From the NCBI GenBank assembly GCA_009861545.1, contig VXME01000083.1, positions 1-51,891 on the forward strand: a stretch of DNA of 51,891 nt, read 5' to 3'. Shown here piece after piece: positions 43,258-51,580 of this stretch. The notes beneath the pieces are model-generated. The model was not told the DNA's origin. It saw only the letters and a list, made by a program, of their open reading frames with translations, and ran no database searches. This stretch comes from Acidobacteriota bacterium (GTDB lineage Bacteria > Acidobacteriota > Vicinamibacteria > Vicinamibacterales > UBA8438). Made by a program: the position numbers and the translations under genes. How positions within the stretch are numbered: position 1 is the stretch's first letter; each line of letters opens with the position of its first letter.

Positions 43258-44043
43258 TCAGCCGTCGCGCGACGTCTGCGGCCGGCCGAGACCCCAGCCG
43301 AGCGAACCGTCGTCCAGCTCCTCCACCGTCTGCCCGAGCACGATGTCGAAGTGGGCGGTCAGCTCGCCGATCCGCGATCCGGGCAGCGGCTCGAAGTCGA
43401 CGAGGATCGTCTCCTTCGCCACCGGATCCTGAATCCGCGCGGTGAGCCGGTCCTTCGCATTGTCCGGGTGGCCGTTGATCAGCATCTGCGACGTGAAGAT
43501 CCGCTGCCCGTGCCGGCTGACGGCGAAGTGTATGTGCGGGGTGCGGAAAATATCGCCGATGATGTACGGGACCGGCTTGATGGTGCGAAAGTAGTACTCG
43601 CCCTGCACGTTCGTGAGAAAGCGGCCGTAGCCCTGGAAGTTCGAATCGGGCGGCACCTCCTCGTTGACTCCGTCCTGGTGCCGGTACGACTTGTTCGTGT
43701 CGCACTGCCAGATCTCGACGAACGCGTTGCGCAAGGGCGTGCCGGCGCGGGTCGTGACCGTGCCGTGGAGATGAGTGACCTCGCCGACCGCCGGCGTGAT
43801 CGAGTCGTTGACGATCAGCAGATCGTTGTCGGTGTCCAGGGGCATCTCGTCCGGATAGAACGGCCCTTCGAGCGAGCGGCTGCTCGGCGTCGCGATCAGC
43901 TCCTCGGCGAGCACGCCGGGCGTCCAGAGGGCGGCGACGCCGAGCGTCCCGGCCCGCAGCGTGCGCTCCAGGAAGACGCGCCGCGGCAGTCGGGCATCGA
44001 GTCGCGAGTCACCTCGCGGGCGCGGACGAAACGGCTGGGTCAT
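43258..44043 (-). CDS. Tat-exported intradiol ring-cleavage dioxygenase
   Basis: 261 aa from the ATG at 44043 (GGAGG 8 nt upstream). Twin-arginine-type leader (LPRRVFLERTLRAG), then the catechol/protocatechuate intradiol dioxygenase fold: EGPFYPDEMP, LHGTVTTRAGTPLRNAFVEIWQCD, and the Fe(III) ligands expected in FQGYGRF, GEYYFRT and TPHIHF (two Tyr, two His). It should split an aromatic diol between its hydroxyls. Export outside the cytoplasm is unusual for the classical enzymes but known for this branch (PF00775, protocatechuate-3,4-dioxygenase-like). Confidence 0.85.
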   Translation of the reverse strand: MTQPFRPRPRGDSRLDARLPRRVFLERTLRAGTLGVAALWTPGVLAEELIATPSSRSLEGPFYPDEMPLDTDNDLLIVNDSITPAVGEVTHLHGTVTTRAGTPLRNAFVEIWQCDTNKSYRHQDGVNEEVPPDSNFQGYGRFLTNVQGEYYFRTIKPVPYIIGDIFRTPHIHFAVSRHGQRIFTSQMLINGHPDNAKDRLTARIQDPVAKETILVDFEPLPGSRIGELTAHFDIVLGQTVEELDDGSLGWGLGRPQTSRDG

Positions 44044-44070
44044 GGTCATCTCCTCCACGCGATTCGCGAT

Positions 44071-44316
44071 CTAACGATCAGCCGCCGACGGGCGTCCGAA
44101 GGGAGGACGCGCAAGCCCCGAAACGAGCAACGCGGCGGTCAGGCCGAAGTACCAGACGGTGCGCATCGACGGTTCCCAGAGCGGCAACGCGCACCAGATG
44201 GCGGCGCCGGCGACGCAGGCCGCCCGGGAAATTCCGGCGCCGTCAGGCCGACGCCAAACCATCAAGGTCAGCCCGACGAGCCAACAGCAGAATACGAGCA
44301 GGTCACGTTCGTTCAC
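44071..44316 (-). CDS. Small membrane protein
   Basis: 81 aa, GTG start with GGGGGA 6 nt upstream. Two to three hydrophobic helices (LLVFCCWLVGLTLMVW, AACVAGAAIWCALPLW, WYFGLTAALLVSGLA). No family recognised. It is upstream of the dioxygenase gene on the same strand. Confidence 0.5.
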   Translation of the reverse strand: MNERDLLVFCCWLVGLTLMVWRRPDGAGISRAACVAGAAIWCALPLWEPSMRTVWYFGLTAALLVSGLARPPFGRPSAADR

Positions 44317-44399
44317 GGTGCGTCCCCCATCGACACGTGCGTGTCCGTCCCGCCATCATAGCCGTGCGACGCACCATCCGCCACCGCCGGATCGGCGTG

Positions 44400-45626
44400 T
44401 CACCGGGGCGCCTGCGCGAGGCTCGCGTCGAGCCGCTCCTCCACCGCGCGGGCGCTCATGGCGCCCTTGTAGACGTACAGGCGGCCGGGCAGCTCCTCGT
44501 CCAGCACCTCCTCGCTGACCCGCAGCCGGGTGCTGACCGCGAAGACGACAGGCTGCCGAAGCCCGGCCTGCACCAGGTCGACGCGCCGCCACACCGCCTC
44601 GCGGCTCCAGTACCCGAGCGCCTCGAAGTAGACGCGGCGCCCGGCCCCGCGATGGGTGAAGACCAGATCCGGCACGCACAGGCCCACTCCCGGCAGATCG
44701 AGCAGCGTGCGGGCGATCTCCACCGTCCACGGCGTCTCCATCTGCCGGAACCGGTCGCGCAGCCGCGCAACCTCGTCCGGCAGGCCCGCATCCTCGTGCG
44801 CCGGGTTCGCGGCCGGATCTCCTTCGAGGCGGTACGTCGCGGGCCGCCGCTGCGGCCCCCACAGCACGTCGGCATCGAGCTCCCAGCCGGGGCCGCAGAC
44901 ATCGAGGATCGGCAGCAGGAGCGCCAACCGCAATCCATAGGTCGTGACCGACCGGAACAGGCTGAACGGCCCGTCGATCTCGATGCGGCAGGCGCCGTCG
45001 GGAAGCCGGGTCGCGACATACAGCAGCCGGTGGAACTTGAGCCGCCGGAAGAACAGGCGCAGCCCGCGCGGCTCGGGGCGCCGCAAGATGACGACGACGC
45101 GCACGGCCCGGAGCAGCACCGCCTGCTTCTGGGCGGTCTCGTAGGCGGCGACCAGCGCGGGGCCGCCGATGGCGTCGAACCTGGCGAGTACGTGGTTCTC
45201 CCGCAGGTCGGCGAACAGCGCGTCCCGAACCGCGGCCCCCCGCAGGTCGAGCTCGGCGGCAGCCGCCGCGATGACCGACTCGGCATCGAAGGGCTCGGCG
45301 TCGCCCAGGGCCCGCCGGGCCGCGGCGGCCTCCCCGAAAACGCCCCGCCTGAGCGCGATCGGGTCGACGTCGTCCCGCGCCTCGAAGCTGCAGCGATCCT
45401 CCACGAGCTTCCGCAGCCCCCGCACGAGGCGGTAGTCGATCGGGTGGTGCGGCACGTCGTCGCAGGCGGCCTCGAACGCCGCCCGGGTGTCGCCGACCCC
45501 CGCTCGCGCGGCGGCGACGTAGCGCTCCGCGACGCCGAGCAGCCGTTGCTTCTCCGCCGCGCGCAACGGCGGCGTCTCGATGCGCCCGCCGCGCCGCCGC
45601 ACCCGGACCAGGTCAGTCGTCAGCAT
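44400..45626 (-). CDS. Bax1-type (DUF790) nuclease
   Basis: 408 aa. N-terminal MLTTDLVRVRRRGGRIE, then HPIDYRLVRGLRKLVEDRC, match DUF790 (Bax1), the structure-specific nuclease that partners the XPB helicase in archaeal nucleotide excision repair. The C-terminal part has PDLVFTHRGAGRRVYFEALGYWSREAVWRRVDLVQAG with E/D-x-K-like restriction-endonuclease core features (FEALG). The start overlaps the XPB stop by 14 nt. Bacterial XPB-Bax1 pairs are uncommon. Confidence 0.8.
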   Translation of the reverse strand: MLTTDLVRVRRRGGRIETPPLRAAEKQRLLGVAERYVAAARAGVGDTRAAFEAACDDVPHHPIDYRLVRGLRKLVEDRCSFEARDDVDPIALRRGVFGEAAAARRALGDAEPFDAESVIAAAAAELDLRGAAVRDALFADLRENHVLARFDAIGGPALVAAYETAQKQAVLLRAVRVVVILRRPEPRGLRLFFRRLKFHRLLYVATRLPDGACRIEIDGPFSLFRSVTTYGLRLALLLPILDVCGPGWELDADVLWGPQRRPATYRLEGDPAANPAHEDAGLPDEVARLRDRFRQMETPWTVEIARTLLDLPGVGLCVPDLVFTHRGAGRRVYFEALGYWSREAVWRRVDLVQAGLRQPVVFAVSTRLRVSEEVLDEELPGRLYVYKGAMSARAVEERLDASLAQAPR

Positions 45627-46986
45627 CGTGCTCGCGCCGCCGCTCGCTCGTCCGGACCTCGGACGTCTCGTTGGCGACCAGCTCGTAGAGGACCGCCCTC
45701 TTGTCGCCCTGCTTGCGGAGGATGCGGCCGAGCCGCTGCACGTACTCGCGCACCGAGCCGCTGCCGGAAATCACGATGCCCACATTGGCGGCGGGCATGT
45801 CCACCCCTTCGTTCAGGACCTTCGAGGTGACGAGCGCGTTGTAGACGCCGGCGCCGAAATCCTCCAGCACCCGGGTGCGCTCGGACACCTTCGTCTGGTG
45901 CGTGATGATCGGCGCGAGGAATCGGCGGGACAGCGCGTAGGCATCGTCGTTGCGCTCGGTGAACAGCAGCGCCCGGTCGCGCCGGTGCCGGTGCAGCAGC
46001 GCCTCCACGTAGGTCAGCTTGGAGGGCGCCGCGAACGCGAGCTGCTTCTGCCGCTGGTAGGCGGCCAGGGCCCGCCGGCCCGCGGCGCTCTGCGACGAGC
46101 GGATGATGAACTGCGACCAGCCGTCCGGCTGCGACATGCGGATGCCCTGGCCGACCACGAACTCGCGGTATACGGCGCGCGCCTCGTCGTACGCCCGCCG
46201 TTCGTCGCGGCTCAGCTCCACGAAGATCCGCTCGACCGTGTAGTCGGCGAGGTAGTCGCCCGCGAGGTCCCGCACCTGCCGGCGGTAGACGATCGGGCCG
46301 ACCAGCGGCTCCAGTTCGGCGTGGCGGCCGTCGACGCGTTCCGGGGTCGCCGTCAGTCCCAGTCGAAAGGGCGCGAGGCAGTGCTGGGCGGCGAGCGCGT
46401 AGGCGGCGCCCGGCAGGTGGTGGCACTCGTCGAACACCACCAGGCCGAACCGCGCGCCGAGGTGCTCCATGTGGATGAACGCGGAGTCGTAGGTCGAGAC
46501 CGTGACGGGCTCCACGCGATGCTCGCCGCCGCCGAGCACCCCGATCTCGCGCCGCAACCGCTCGCCCAGCAGCCGATGCCACTGCGCGACGAGGTCGAGG
46601 GTGGGCGCCACGACGAGCGTGTCGCGCCGCATGGCATCCAGCGCCAGCAGCGCCACCTCGGTCTTCCCGGCTCCGGTCGGCAGCACTACCACGCCCCGTC
46701 CCCGCGCGGCCCGCCAGGCGTCCACGGCCTCGGTCTGGAAAGGGCGCGGATCCCGACGCACCTGCAGGCCGGCGTCCAGCACGCCGTACTGCCGCGCCTC
46801 GTCCTCGTAGGCGATCCGGCCCTGCACCAGCGCGCGCACCACGGGGGCATAGGCGACGGCCGGCGCCCGGAACCGCCGGGTGCGGGCATCCCAGCGGCAG
46901 GTGTCCGGCAGCGGAGCACCGCCCTCCTCCTCCGAGAACCCGCCGATGTCCAGCGTGCCGGCGACGAAGCGCAGGGAAACGGTCAA
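45613..46986 (-). CDS. XPB-type superfamily 2 DNA helicase
   Basis: 457 aa; the start is probably TTG at 46986, no upstream ATG in frame, so it is uncertain. SF2 motifs: VLPTGAGKTEVAL (I), FDECHHLPG (II, DEAH variant), LGLTATPERVDGR (III), LLFTERNDDAYALSR (IV), TSKVLNEGVDMP (V) and SGSGSVREYVQRLGRILRK (VI). A ~75-residue N-terminal segment precedes motif I (damage-recognition-domain position), and an insertion between motifs III and IV (about 225-320) fits the XPB thumb. It unwinds damaged DNA with the coupled Bax1 nuclease. Confidence 0.82.
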   Translation of the reverse strand: MTVSLRFVAGTLDIGGFSEEEGGAPLPDTCRWDARTRRFRAPAVAYAPVVRALVQGRIAYEDEARQYGVLDAGLQVRRDPRPFQTEAVDAWRAARGRGVVVLPTGAGKTEVALLALDAMRRDTLVVAPTLDLVAQWHRLLGERLRREIGVLGGGEHRVEPVTVSTYDSAFIHMEHLGARFGLVVFDECHHLPGAAYALAAQHCLAPFRLGLTATPERVDGRHAELEPLVGPIVYRRQVRDLAGDYLADYTVERIFVELSRDERRAYDEARAVYREFVVGQGIRMSQPDGWSQFIIRSSQSAAGRRALAAYQRQKQLAFAAPSKLTYVEALLHRHRRDRALLFTERNDDAYALSRRFLAPIITHQTKVSERTRVLEDFGAGVYNALVTSKVLNEGVDMPAANVGIVISGSGSVREYVQRLGRILRKQGDKRAVLYELVANETSEVRTSERRREHDADD

Positions 46987-47177
46987 AGCCTCGCGGCGCA
47001 GGCGCCCGCCTTCCGGGCCGCGCTCTCGCTACAGCGTACTCCCAATCAACCAGCGGACACTGCATGACCGCCGACCGCCCACGAACGCGCGGGACCCGCT
47101 TCGGGCCGCCGGATACACCGGCTCCACGGCCGGTCCCGGCGCACGGAACCGGTTTGGTCTAGAATTGAGGGCTGACC
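46987..47177. other. Divergent intergenic region XPB/mmdA
   Basis: 190 bases between the divergent XPB and decarboxylase operons. TAGAAT at 47160-47165 looks like a -10 box but is too close to the start at 47178 for a normal leader, and no matching -35 is seen. No terminator or repeat was noticed. Confidence 0.3.
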
Positions 47178-48992
47178 ATGTCCGACAACGGTAGCTCTTC
47201 GGAACCGCACGAATCCCCGCCGGAGGCGGAGGACCGGCCGGACGGCGGCGCCTCTCGTTCGAAGCCCCGCGGCAAGAAGAAGAGGAAGTCGACCGAAGCG
47301 CGGGCCGCCGGCGCCACTACTGCCGGGGCGGGCCTCGTGGCCGCGGTTCGCGCCCTGGCGCGCCGCCGCGAGAAGAAGCGGGTCGACCCGGACGCGGACT
47401 CGGCCGAGGCGGATACGAGCAACCTGGAAGCGGTCGCACCGGAGGCCGACGAGGGAGACTCGCTGACCGAGCGGCGCGCCGAGGCGCGGATGGGCGGCGG
47501 TCAGGATCGCATCGACGCGCAACACGCGCGCGGCAAGCTGACCGTGAGGGAACGGATCAACCGCCTGCTCGATCCCAACTCGTTCGAGGAGTTGGGCCCG
47601 TTCCTCGAGCACCGTCACACCGCGTTCGGCCTCGACCGCCAGCGGCACGCGGGGGACGGTGTCGTCACCGGCTTCGGCTATATCGACGGCCGGCGCGTCG
47701 CGGTCTTCGCGCAGGATTTCACGGTGCTGGGCGGCTCGTTCTCCGAGACCCAGGCGCTCAAGGTCGGCCGCCTGCTGGAAACGGCCACGTCCAGCGGCCT
47801 GCCGGTCATCGCGCTGCTCGACTCGGTCGGCGCCCGCATCCAGGAGGGGATCTGGAGCTTGGCCGGCTTCGGGGATCTGTTCTGGCGCAACACGCAGGCC
47901 AGCGGCGTGGTGCCGCAGATCAGCCTGATGCTCGGGCCGTGCGCCGGGGGCGCGGTCTACTCGCCGGGCCTGACGGACTTCGTGATCATGGCGCGCGGCA
48001 GCAGCTACATGTTCATCACGGGGCCCGACGTGATCCGCACGGTCACCGGCGAGGAGGTCGACGCCGAAACGCTCGGCGGAGCCGACACGCACGCCGGCGG
48101 CTCCGGCGTGGCGCACTTCGTGGCCGACGACGAGAACGCGGCTTTCGACGTGACGCGGCAGTTGCTCGGCTACCTGCCGTCGAACAATGCCGAGGATCCG
48201 CCGATCGTCGAGGCCGAGCAGAGCATCGAGCCGGACACGGCGGAGTTGGACAACCTCGTTCCGGAGGCGGCCGAAGAGGCGTACGACGTTCGCGAGGCGA
48301 TAACGCGCATCGCCGACCGACACTCCTTCCTGGAAGTGCACGCCGACTTCGCCCCGAATGCCGTCGTCGGGTTCATCCGCCTCAAGGGGCGCGTCGCCGC
48401 GGTCGTCGCCAACCAGCCCGAACATCTGGCGGGGGTGCTCGACATCGACGCGTCGGACAAGATCGCGCGCTTCATCCGCTTCGCGGACTCGTTCAACATC
48501 CCGCTCGTGACCCTGGTCGATTGCCCCGGGTTCCTGCCCGGCGCCGACCAGGAGCGCAACGGCATCATCCGGCACGGCGCCAAGATCGTGTACGCCTACG
48601 CCGAAGCGACCGTGCCGAAGGTCTCGGTCGTGCTGCGGAAGGCGTACGGCGGCGCCTACATCGTCATGAGCAGCAAGATGATCCGCACCGACGTCTGCCT
48701 CGCGTGGCCGACCGCCGAGGTGGCGGTAATGGGGGCCAAGGGAGCCGTCAGCATCCTCTACGCGCGCCAACTGAAGCAGGAGCTGCCCTCGAAGCGCGAA
48801 GCGGAGCGCGCGCGGCTCGAGGACGAGTTCGAGAAGCAGTTCAACTCCCCTTACGCGGCGGCCGCCACGGGGCACATCGACGACGTGATCTACCCGCGCG
48901 AAACCCGCGCGCGCGTCGTCGCCGCGCTCGACTTCCTGAAGGACAAGCAGACCGCGGCGATGCCCAAGAAGCATGGCAACATCCCGTTGTAG
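47178..48992 (+). CDS. mmdA: Biotin-dependent decarboxylase carboxyltransferase subunit (MmdA-like)
   Basis: 604 aa, GAGGG 7 nt before the ATG. The carboxyltransferase core starts about residue 92 (RAEARMGGGQDRIDAQHARGKL) and shows the two crotonase-fold halves with oxyanion-hole blocks GPCAGGAVYSP and RKAYGGAYIVMSS. This is about 500 residues, the usual length of methylmalonyl-CoA decarboxylase alpha or PCC beta. The first ~90 residues are an extra highly charged, low-complexity extension (KPRGKKKRKS, then an acidic stretch). First gene of a four-gene operon with a sodium pump, so it transfers CO2 from an acyl-CoA to the biotin protein. Confidence 0.88.
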   Translation: MSDNGSSSEPHESPPEAEDRPDGGASRSKPRGKKKRKSTEARAAGATTAGAGLVAAVRALARRREKKRVDPDADSAEADTSNLEAVAPEADEGDSLTERRAEARMGGGQDRIDAQHARGKLTVRERINRLLDPNSFEELGPFLEHRHTAFGLDRQRHAGDGVVTGFGYIDGRRVAVFAQDFTVLGGSFSETQALKVGRLLETATSSGLPVIALLDSVGARIQEGIWSLAGFGDLFWRNTQASGVVPQISLMLGPCAGGAVYSPGLTDFVIMARGSSYMFITGPDVIRTVTGEEVDAETLGGADTHAGGSGVAHFVADDENAAFDVTRQLLGYLPSNNAEDPPIVEAEQSIEPDTAELDNLVPEAAEEAYDVREAITRIADRHSFLEVHADFAPNAVVGFIRLKGRVAAVVANQPEHLAGVLDIDASDKIARFIRFADSFNIPLVTLVDCPGFLPGADQERNGIIRHGAKIVYAYAEATVPKVSVVLRKAYGGAYIVMSSKMIRTDVCLAWPTAEVAVMGAKGAVSILYARQLKQELPSKREAERARLEDEFEKQFNSPYAAAATGHIDDVIYPRETRARVVAALDFLKDKQTAAMPKKHGNIPL

Positions 48993-49025
48993 CCGCCCGT
49001 CGCGGCGGGCTGCCGAGGCCGCGCG

Positions 49026-49382
49026 ATGACGCCCGAGCTGCAGACGGTCCTGGAGATCGCCGGCGTCGGCTCGACGTTGCTGTTTCTCTCGCTCGGCGGA
49101 CTCGTCACCCTGATGTACGCGCTGACGTCGCCGCTGCTCTACGGCGGGCTGCGGCTGTCCCGCGGCAGCGGCACGGGCAGGACGAAGGCGGCGGAGCAGG
49201 CCCGGCTGGAAGCCGCGGCCGAGCAGGAGCGGCAGCGGCAGGCCGTCGCCATCGCGGTGGCGATCGCGCGGGCGCGAGCGGCGCGACCCGCGCCGCTGGA
49301 ATCGGACGTGGCCGCCTGGCGGCGGCTGCACCGGGCCAGCCGGTTCGCCCAGTCGACCGAACGGGCGAGGGTCCGCCTGTGA
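49026..49382 (+). CDS. mmdD: Sodium-pump gamma/delta subunit (OadG/MmdD-like)
   Basis: 118 aa. One N-terminal transmembrane helix (VGSTLLFLSLGGLVTLMYAL) and a cytoplasmic charged helical tail rich in Ala, Glu and Arg, the pattern of the OadG/MmdD subunit that anchors the carboxyltransferase to the membrane pump. Stop overlaps the next GTG by 4 nt. Confidence 0.72.
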   Translation: MTPELQTVLEIAGVGSTLLFLSLGGLVTLMYALTSPLLYGGLRLSRGSGTGRTKAAEQARLEAAAEQERQRQAVAIAVAIARARAARPAPLESDVAAWRRLHRASRFAQSTERARVRL

Positions 49383-49837
49383 CCCGCTACCGCGTCACCA
49401 TCGACGGCCGCGTGTACGACGTCGACATCGACGACCCGCGCGCCAGACCGGTCACCGCCCGCTTGTCGGGAACGGCGTACTCGGTGGATGTCGAGCCCAC
49501 GCGCAGCGCCGCCGCCCCGGAAGCGGCGCCGGCGGCCGAGCCCGAGCCCGGGCCGTCCGAGGAACCGTCCACCGCGCCGCTCTTTCCGTCCGAGTCCTCG
49601 CCGGAGGGAGGCGGCGCGCCGCGCACGATGACCGCGCCGATTCCGGGCGCCGTCACCAAGGTGGCCGCGGCCGTCGGCCTGTCCGTCGAGCGCGGCGGCG
49701 AGTTGCTCACCATCGAAGCGATGAAGATGTTCAACGTGATTCGCTCGCCGTGGCGGGGCACCGTCACCACGGTGCACGTCAAGGACGGCGACCGCGTCGT
49801 CCAGGGCCAGCCGCTCGTCACCCTGACGCCCAGCTAG
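49379..49837 (+). CDS. mmdC: Biotinyl carrier protein (MmdC-like)
   Basis: 152 aa, GTG start overlapping the previous stop, with GAGGG 8 nt upstream. N-terminal beta segment YRVTIDGRVYDVDIDD, a proline/alanine/glutamate-rich flexible linker (about 40-80), then a biotinyl domain with the EAMKMF lysine to be biotinylated and flanking MTAPIPGAVTKV and GDRVVQGQPLVTL. It carries CO2 from MmdA to the membrane subunit. Confidence 0.9.
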   Translation: MTRYRVTIDGRVYDVDIDDPRARPVTARLSGTAYSVDVEPTRSAAAPEAAPAAEPEPGPSEEPSTAPLFPSESSPEGGGAPRTMTAPIPGAVTKVAAAVGLSVERGGELLTIEAMKMFNVIRSPWRGTVTTVHVKDGDRVVQGQPLVTLTPS

Positions 49838-49916
49838 CCAGGCGGTCTGTGTCGCGGAAGGGTGCTGGCGGCGACGAACCCGGAGCAACCCGGCCAGCCG
49901 GATTACCGATACTCCC

Positions 49917-51008
49917 ATGATGTCGCTCGATTTCGGGATTCTCTTGATGTTCGCCATCGGCGGCATTCTGATCTACCTGGCGATCGCCAGGGAGTACGAG
50001 CCGACGCTGCTGCTGCCGATCGGGTTCGGCGTGCTGCTGGGCAACCTGCCCAACTCGCCGATGAACGAGCCGGGGGGGATGCTCTACCTTCTGAACGAGT
50101 TCGGCATCCAGACCGAGCTGTTCCCGCTGTTCATCTTCATCGGCATCGGCGCGATGATGGACTTCCGGCCTCTGCTGTCGCAGCCGATCTTCGCCCTGCT
50201 CGGCGCTGCCGGCCAGTTGGGGATCTTCGCGACGCTCCTGCTCGCCACGCTCATCGGCTTTCCGCTGAACCAGGCGGCGTCCATCGCGGTCATCGGCGCC
50301 ATCGACGGTCCGACCAGCATCTATGTCTCGTCGCTGCTCGCTCCCGAGCTGCTCGCGCCGATCGCGGTCACGGCGTACTCCTACATGAGCCTCGTGCCGA
50401 TCATCCAGCCGCCCATCATGCGGCTGCTCACGACCCGCAAGGAACGCCGCATCCGGATGGAGTACGCGCCGCGGCCGGTGCCGCGAGCCGCCGTAATCCT
50501 CTTTCCGATCGTCGTCACCGTCGTCATCGGCCTGCTCGTGCCGCAGTCGGCCCCGCTCGTCGCGACCCTCATGATCGGCAGCCTCATGAAGGAATCGGGC
50601 GTCGTCCCGCAGCTCGCCGGCTCGGCCTCGGAGACCCTGACCAACATCTCGACCCTGTTCCTGGGACTGACCATCGGCAGCCTCATGCAGGCCGAGACCT
50701 TCCTGCAGGTCGACACGCTCCTCATCCTGCTCCTCGGACTGGGCGCGTTCGTGCTCGACACGGTGGCCGGCCTCTGCTTCGGCAAGATACTCGCCCTGGT
50801 CACCGGGGGCCGCATCAATCCGCTGGTCGGCGCCGCCGGCATCAGCGCCTTCCCGATGAGCGGCCGGCTGGTGCAGAAGGTGGCGCAGGAAGAGGACTTC
50901 ACCAACCACGTGCTGATGCACGCGATGGGCGCGAACACGGCCGGTCAGCTCGGATCGGTCATCGCCGGCGGCGTGCTGCTGACGCTGGTGACGAACGTCC
51001 TGGGGTAG
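49917..51008 (+). CDS. mmdB: Sodium-pumping membrane subunit (MmdB/OadB-like)
   Basis: 363 aa with about nine transmembrane helices. The conserved IGAIDGPTSIYVSS block carries the key membrane aspartate of OadB/MmdB, and further family segments are AYSYMSLVPIIQPPIMRLL, IGSLMKESGVV, GLTIGSLMQAETFL and GINPLVGAAGISAFPMS-type (GRINPLVGAAGISAFPMS). It decarboxylates carboxybiotin and exports Na+. With the three upstream genes it makes a full sodium-translocating decarboxylase. The stop directly abuts the convergent toxin gene. Confidence 0.9.
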   Translation: MMSLDFGILLMFAIGGILIYLAIAREYEPTLLLPIGFGVLLGNLPNSPMNEPGGMLYLLNEFGIQTELFPLFIFIGIGAMMDFRPLLSQPIFALLGAAGQLGIFATLLLATLIGFPLNQAASIAVIGAIDGPTSIYVSSLLAPELLAPIAVTAYSYMSLVPIIQPPIMRLLTTRKERRIRMEYAPRPVPRAAVILFPIVVTVVIGLLVPQSAPLVATLMIGSLMKESGVVPQLAGSASETLTNISTLFLGLTIGSLMQAETFLQVDTLLILLLGLGAFVLDTVAGLCFGKILALVTGGRINPLVGAAGISAFPMSGRLVQKVAQEEDFTNHVLMHAMGANTAGQLGSVIAGGVLLTLVTNVLG

Positions 51009-51335
51009 TCAATCGCCGAGGTAGAGCTCCATCGCCGTGTCCAGGCGCTTCAGGAAGGAACTCGACGCAACCCCGATGAACCCGGCGAGCCGGGCCTTCG
51101 ACACTTGACGGATTCCGGGCAGTACGGCGAAAGAGGCCTTCCCGCGCACGTCGTCGGTCCTGATGCGCAGCGGCCAGACTTCATCTCCAATCGTGGAGAG
51201 AGGGACCACGACGACGCTGTCGAGCACTTCGTTGTGTGGAGTGCTCGAGACCACCAGACCGGGTCGGGTCTTCCCGAACTCCGGCGGCGAGGCGACGCCC
51301 AGGTCGATCCAGAACAGCGAGCCTCGGGTCGTCAC
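51009..51335 (-). CDS. MazF/PemK-family endoribonuclease toxin
   Basis: 108 aa from GTG 51335, chosen because it overlaps the antitoxin stop (GTGA) and the fold starts there: RGSLFWIDLGVASPPEFGKTRPGLVVSS, then VVVVPLSTIGDEVWPLRI and SFAVLPGIRQVSKARLAGFIG, typical of MazF/PemK. The open frame upstream is shadow. Likely an mRNA interferase paired with the upstream antitoxin. Confidence 0.85.
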   Translation of the reverse strand: MTTRGSLFWIDLGVASPPEFGKTRPGLVVSSTPHNEVLDSVVVVPLSTIGDEVWPLRIRTDDVRGKASFAVLPGIRQVSKARLAGFIGVASSSFLKRLDTAMELYLGD

Positions 51336-51580
51336 GACTCGGGCCCTCGCTTCGGCGGCGCGGCCAGATCCGCGCCATCCCACTCGGACAGCCACGCCTG
51401 CTCTTCCGGATGCGCGTCGATGAAGGCTTTGAACCTTGTAGCGGCGGCGCGCGCCTGCCCCCGTTCCAGGTCCTTTCGCAGCACCCATCGGACATGCGCC
51501 GAGAGGCTTCGGTCCGCCGGCTTGGCAGCTTCGATGCGCTCGAGAAGCTCGCCCTCCAGCTTGATAGTAGTCGCTCTCAT
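51332..51580 (-). CDS. Antitoxin of the MazF-like toxin
   Basis: 82 aa. N-terminal MRATTIKLEGELLERIEAAK, then SLSAHVRWVLRKDLERG, a ribbon-helix-helix-type DNA-binding start, with a C-terminal E/W-rich toxin-binding tail (HPEEQAWLSEWDGADLA). Located directly upstream of the toxin, with a 4-nt overlap. Confidence 0.8.
   Translation of the reverse strand: MRATTIKLEGELLERIEAAKPADRSLSAHVRWVLRKDLERGQARAAATRFKAFIDAHPEEQAWLSEWDGADLAAPPKRGPES

Noticed and set aside
45580-47067. 495-codon plus-strand frame opposite XPB
   Set aside because: Shadow of the XPB helicase gene, which has all SF2 motifs on the minus strand.
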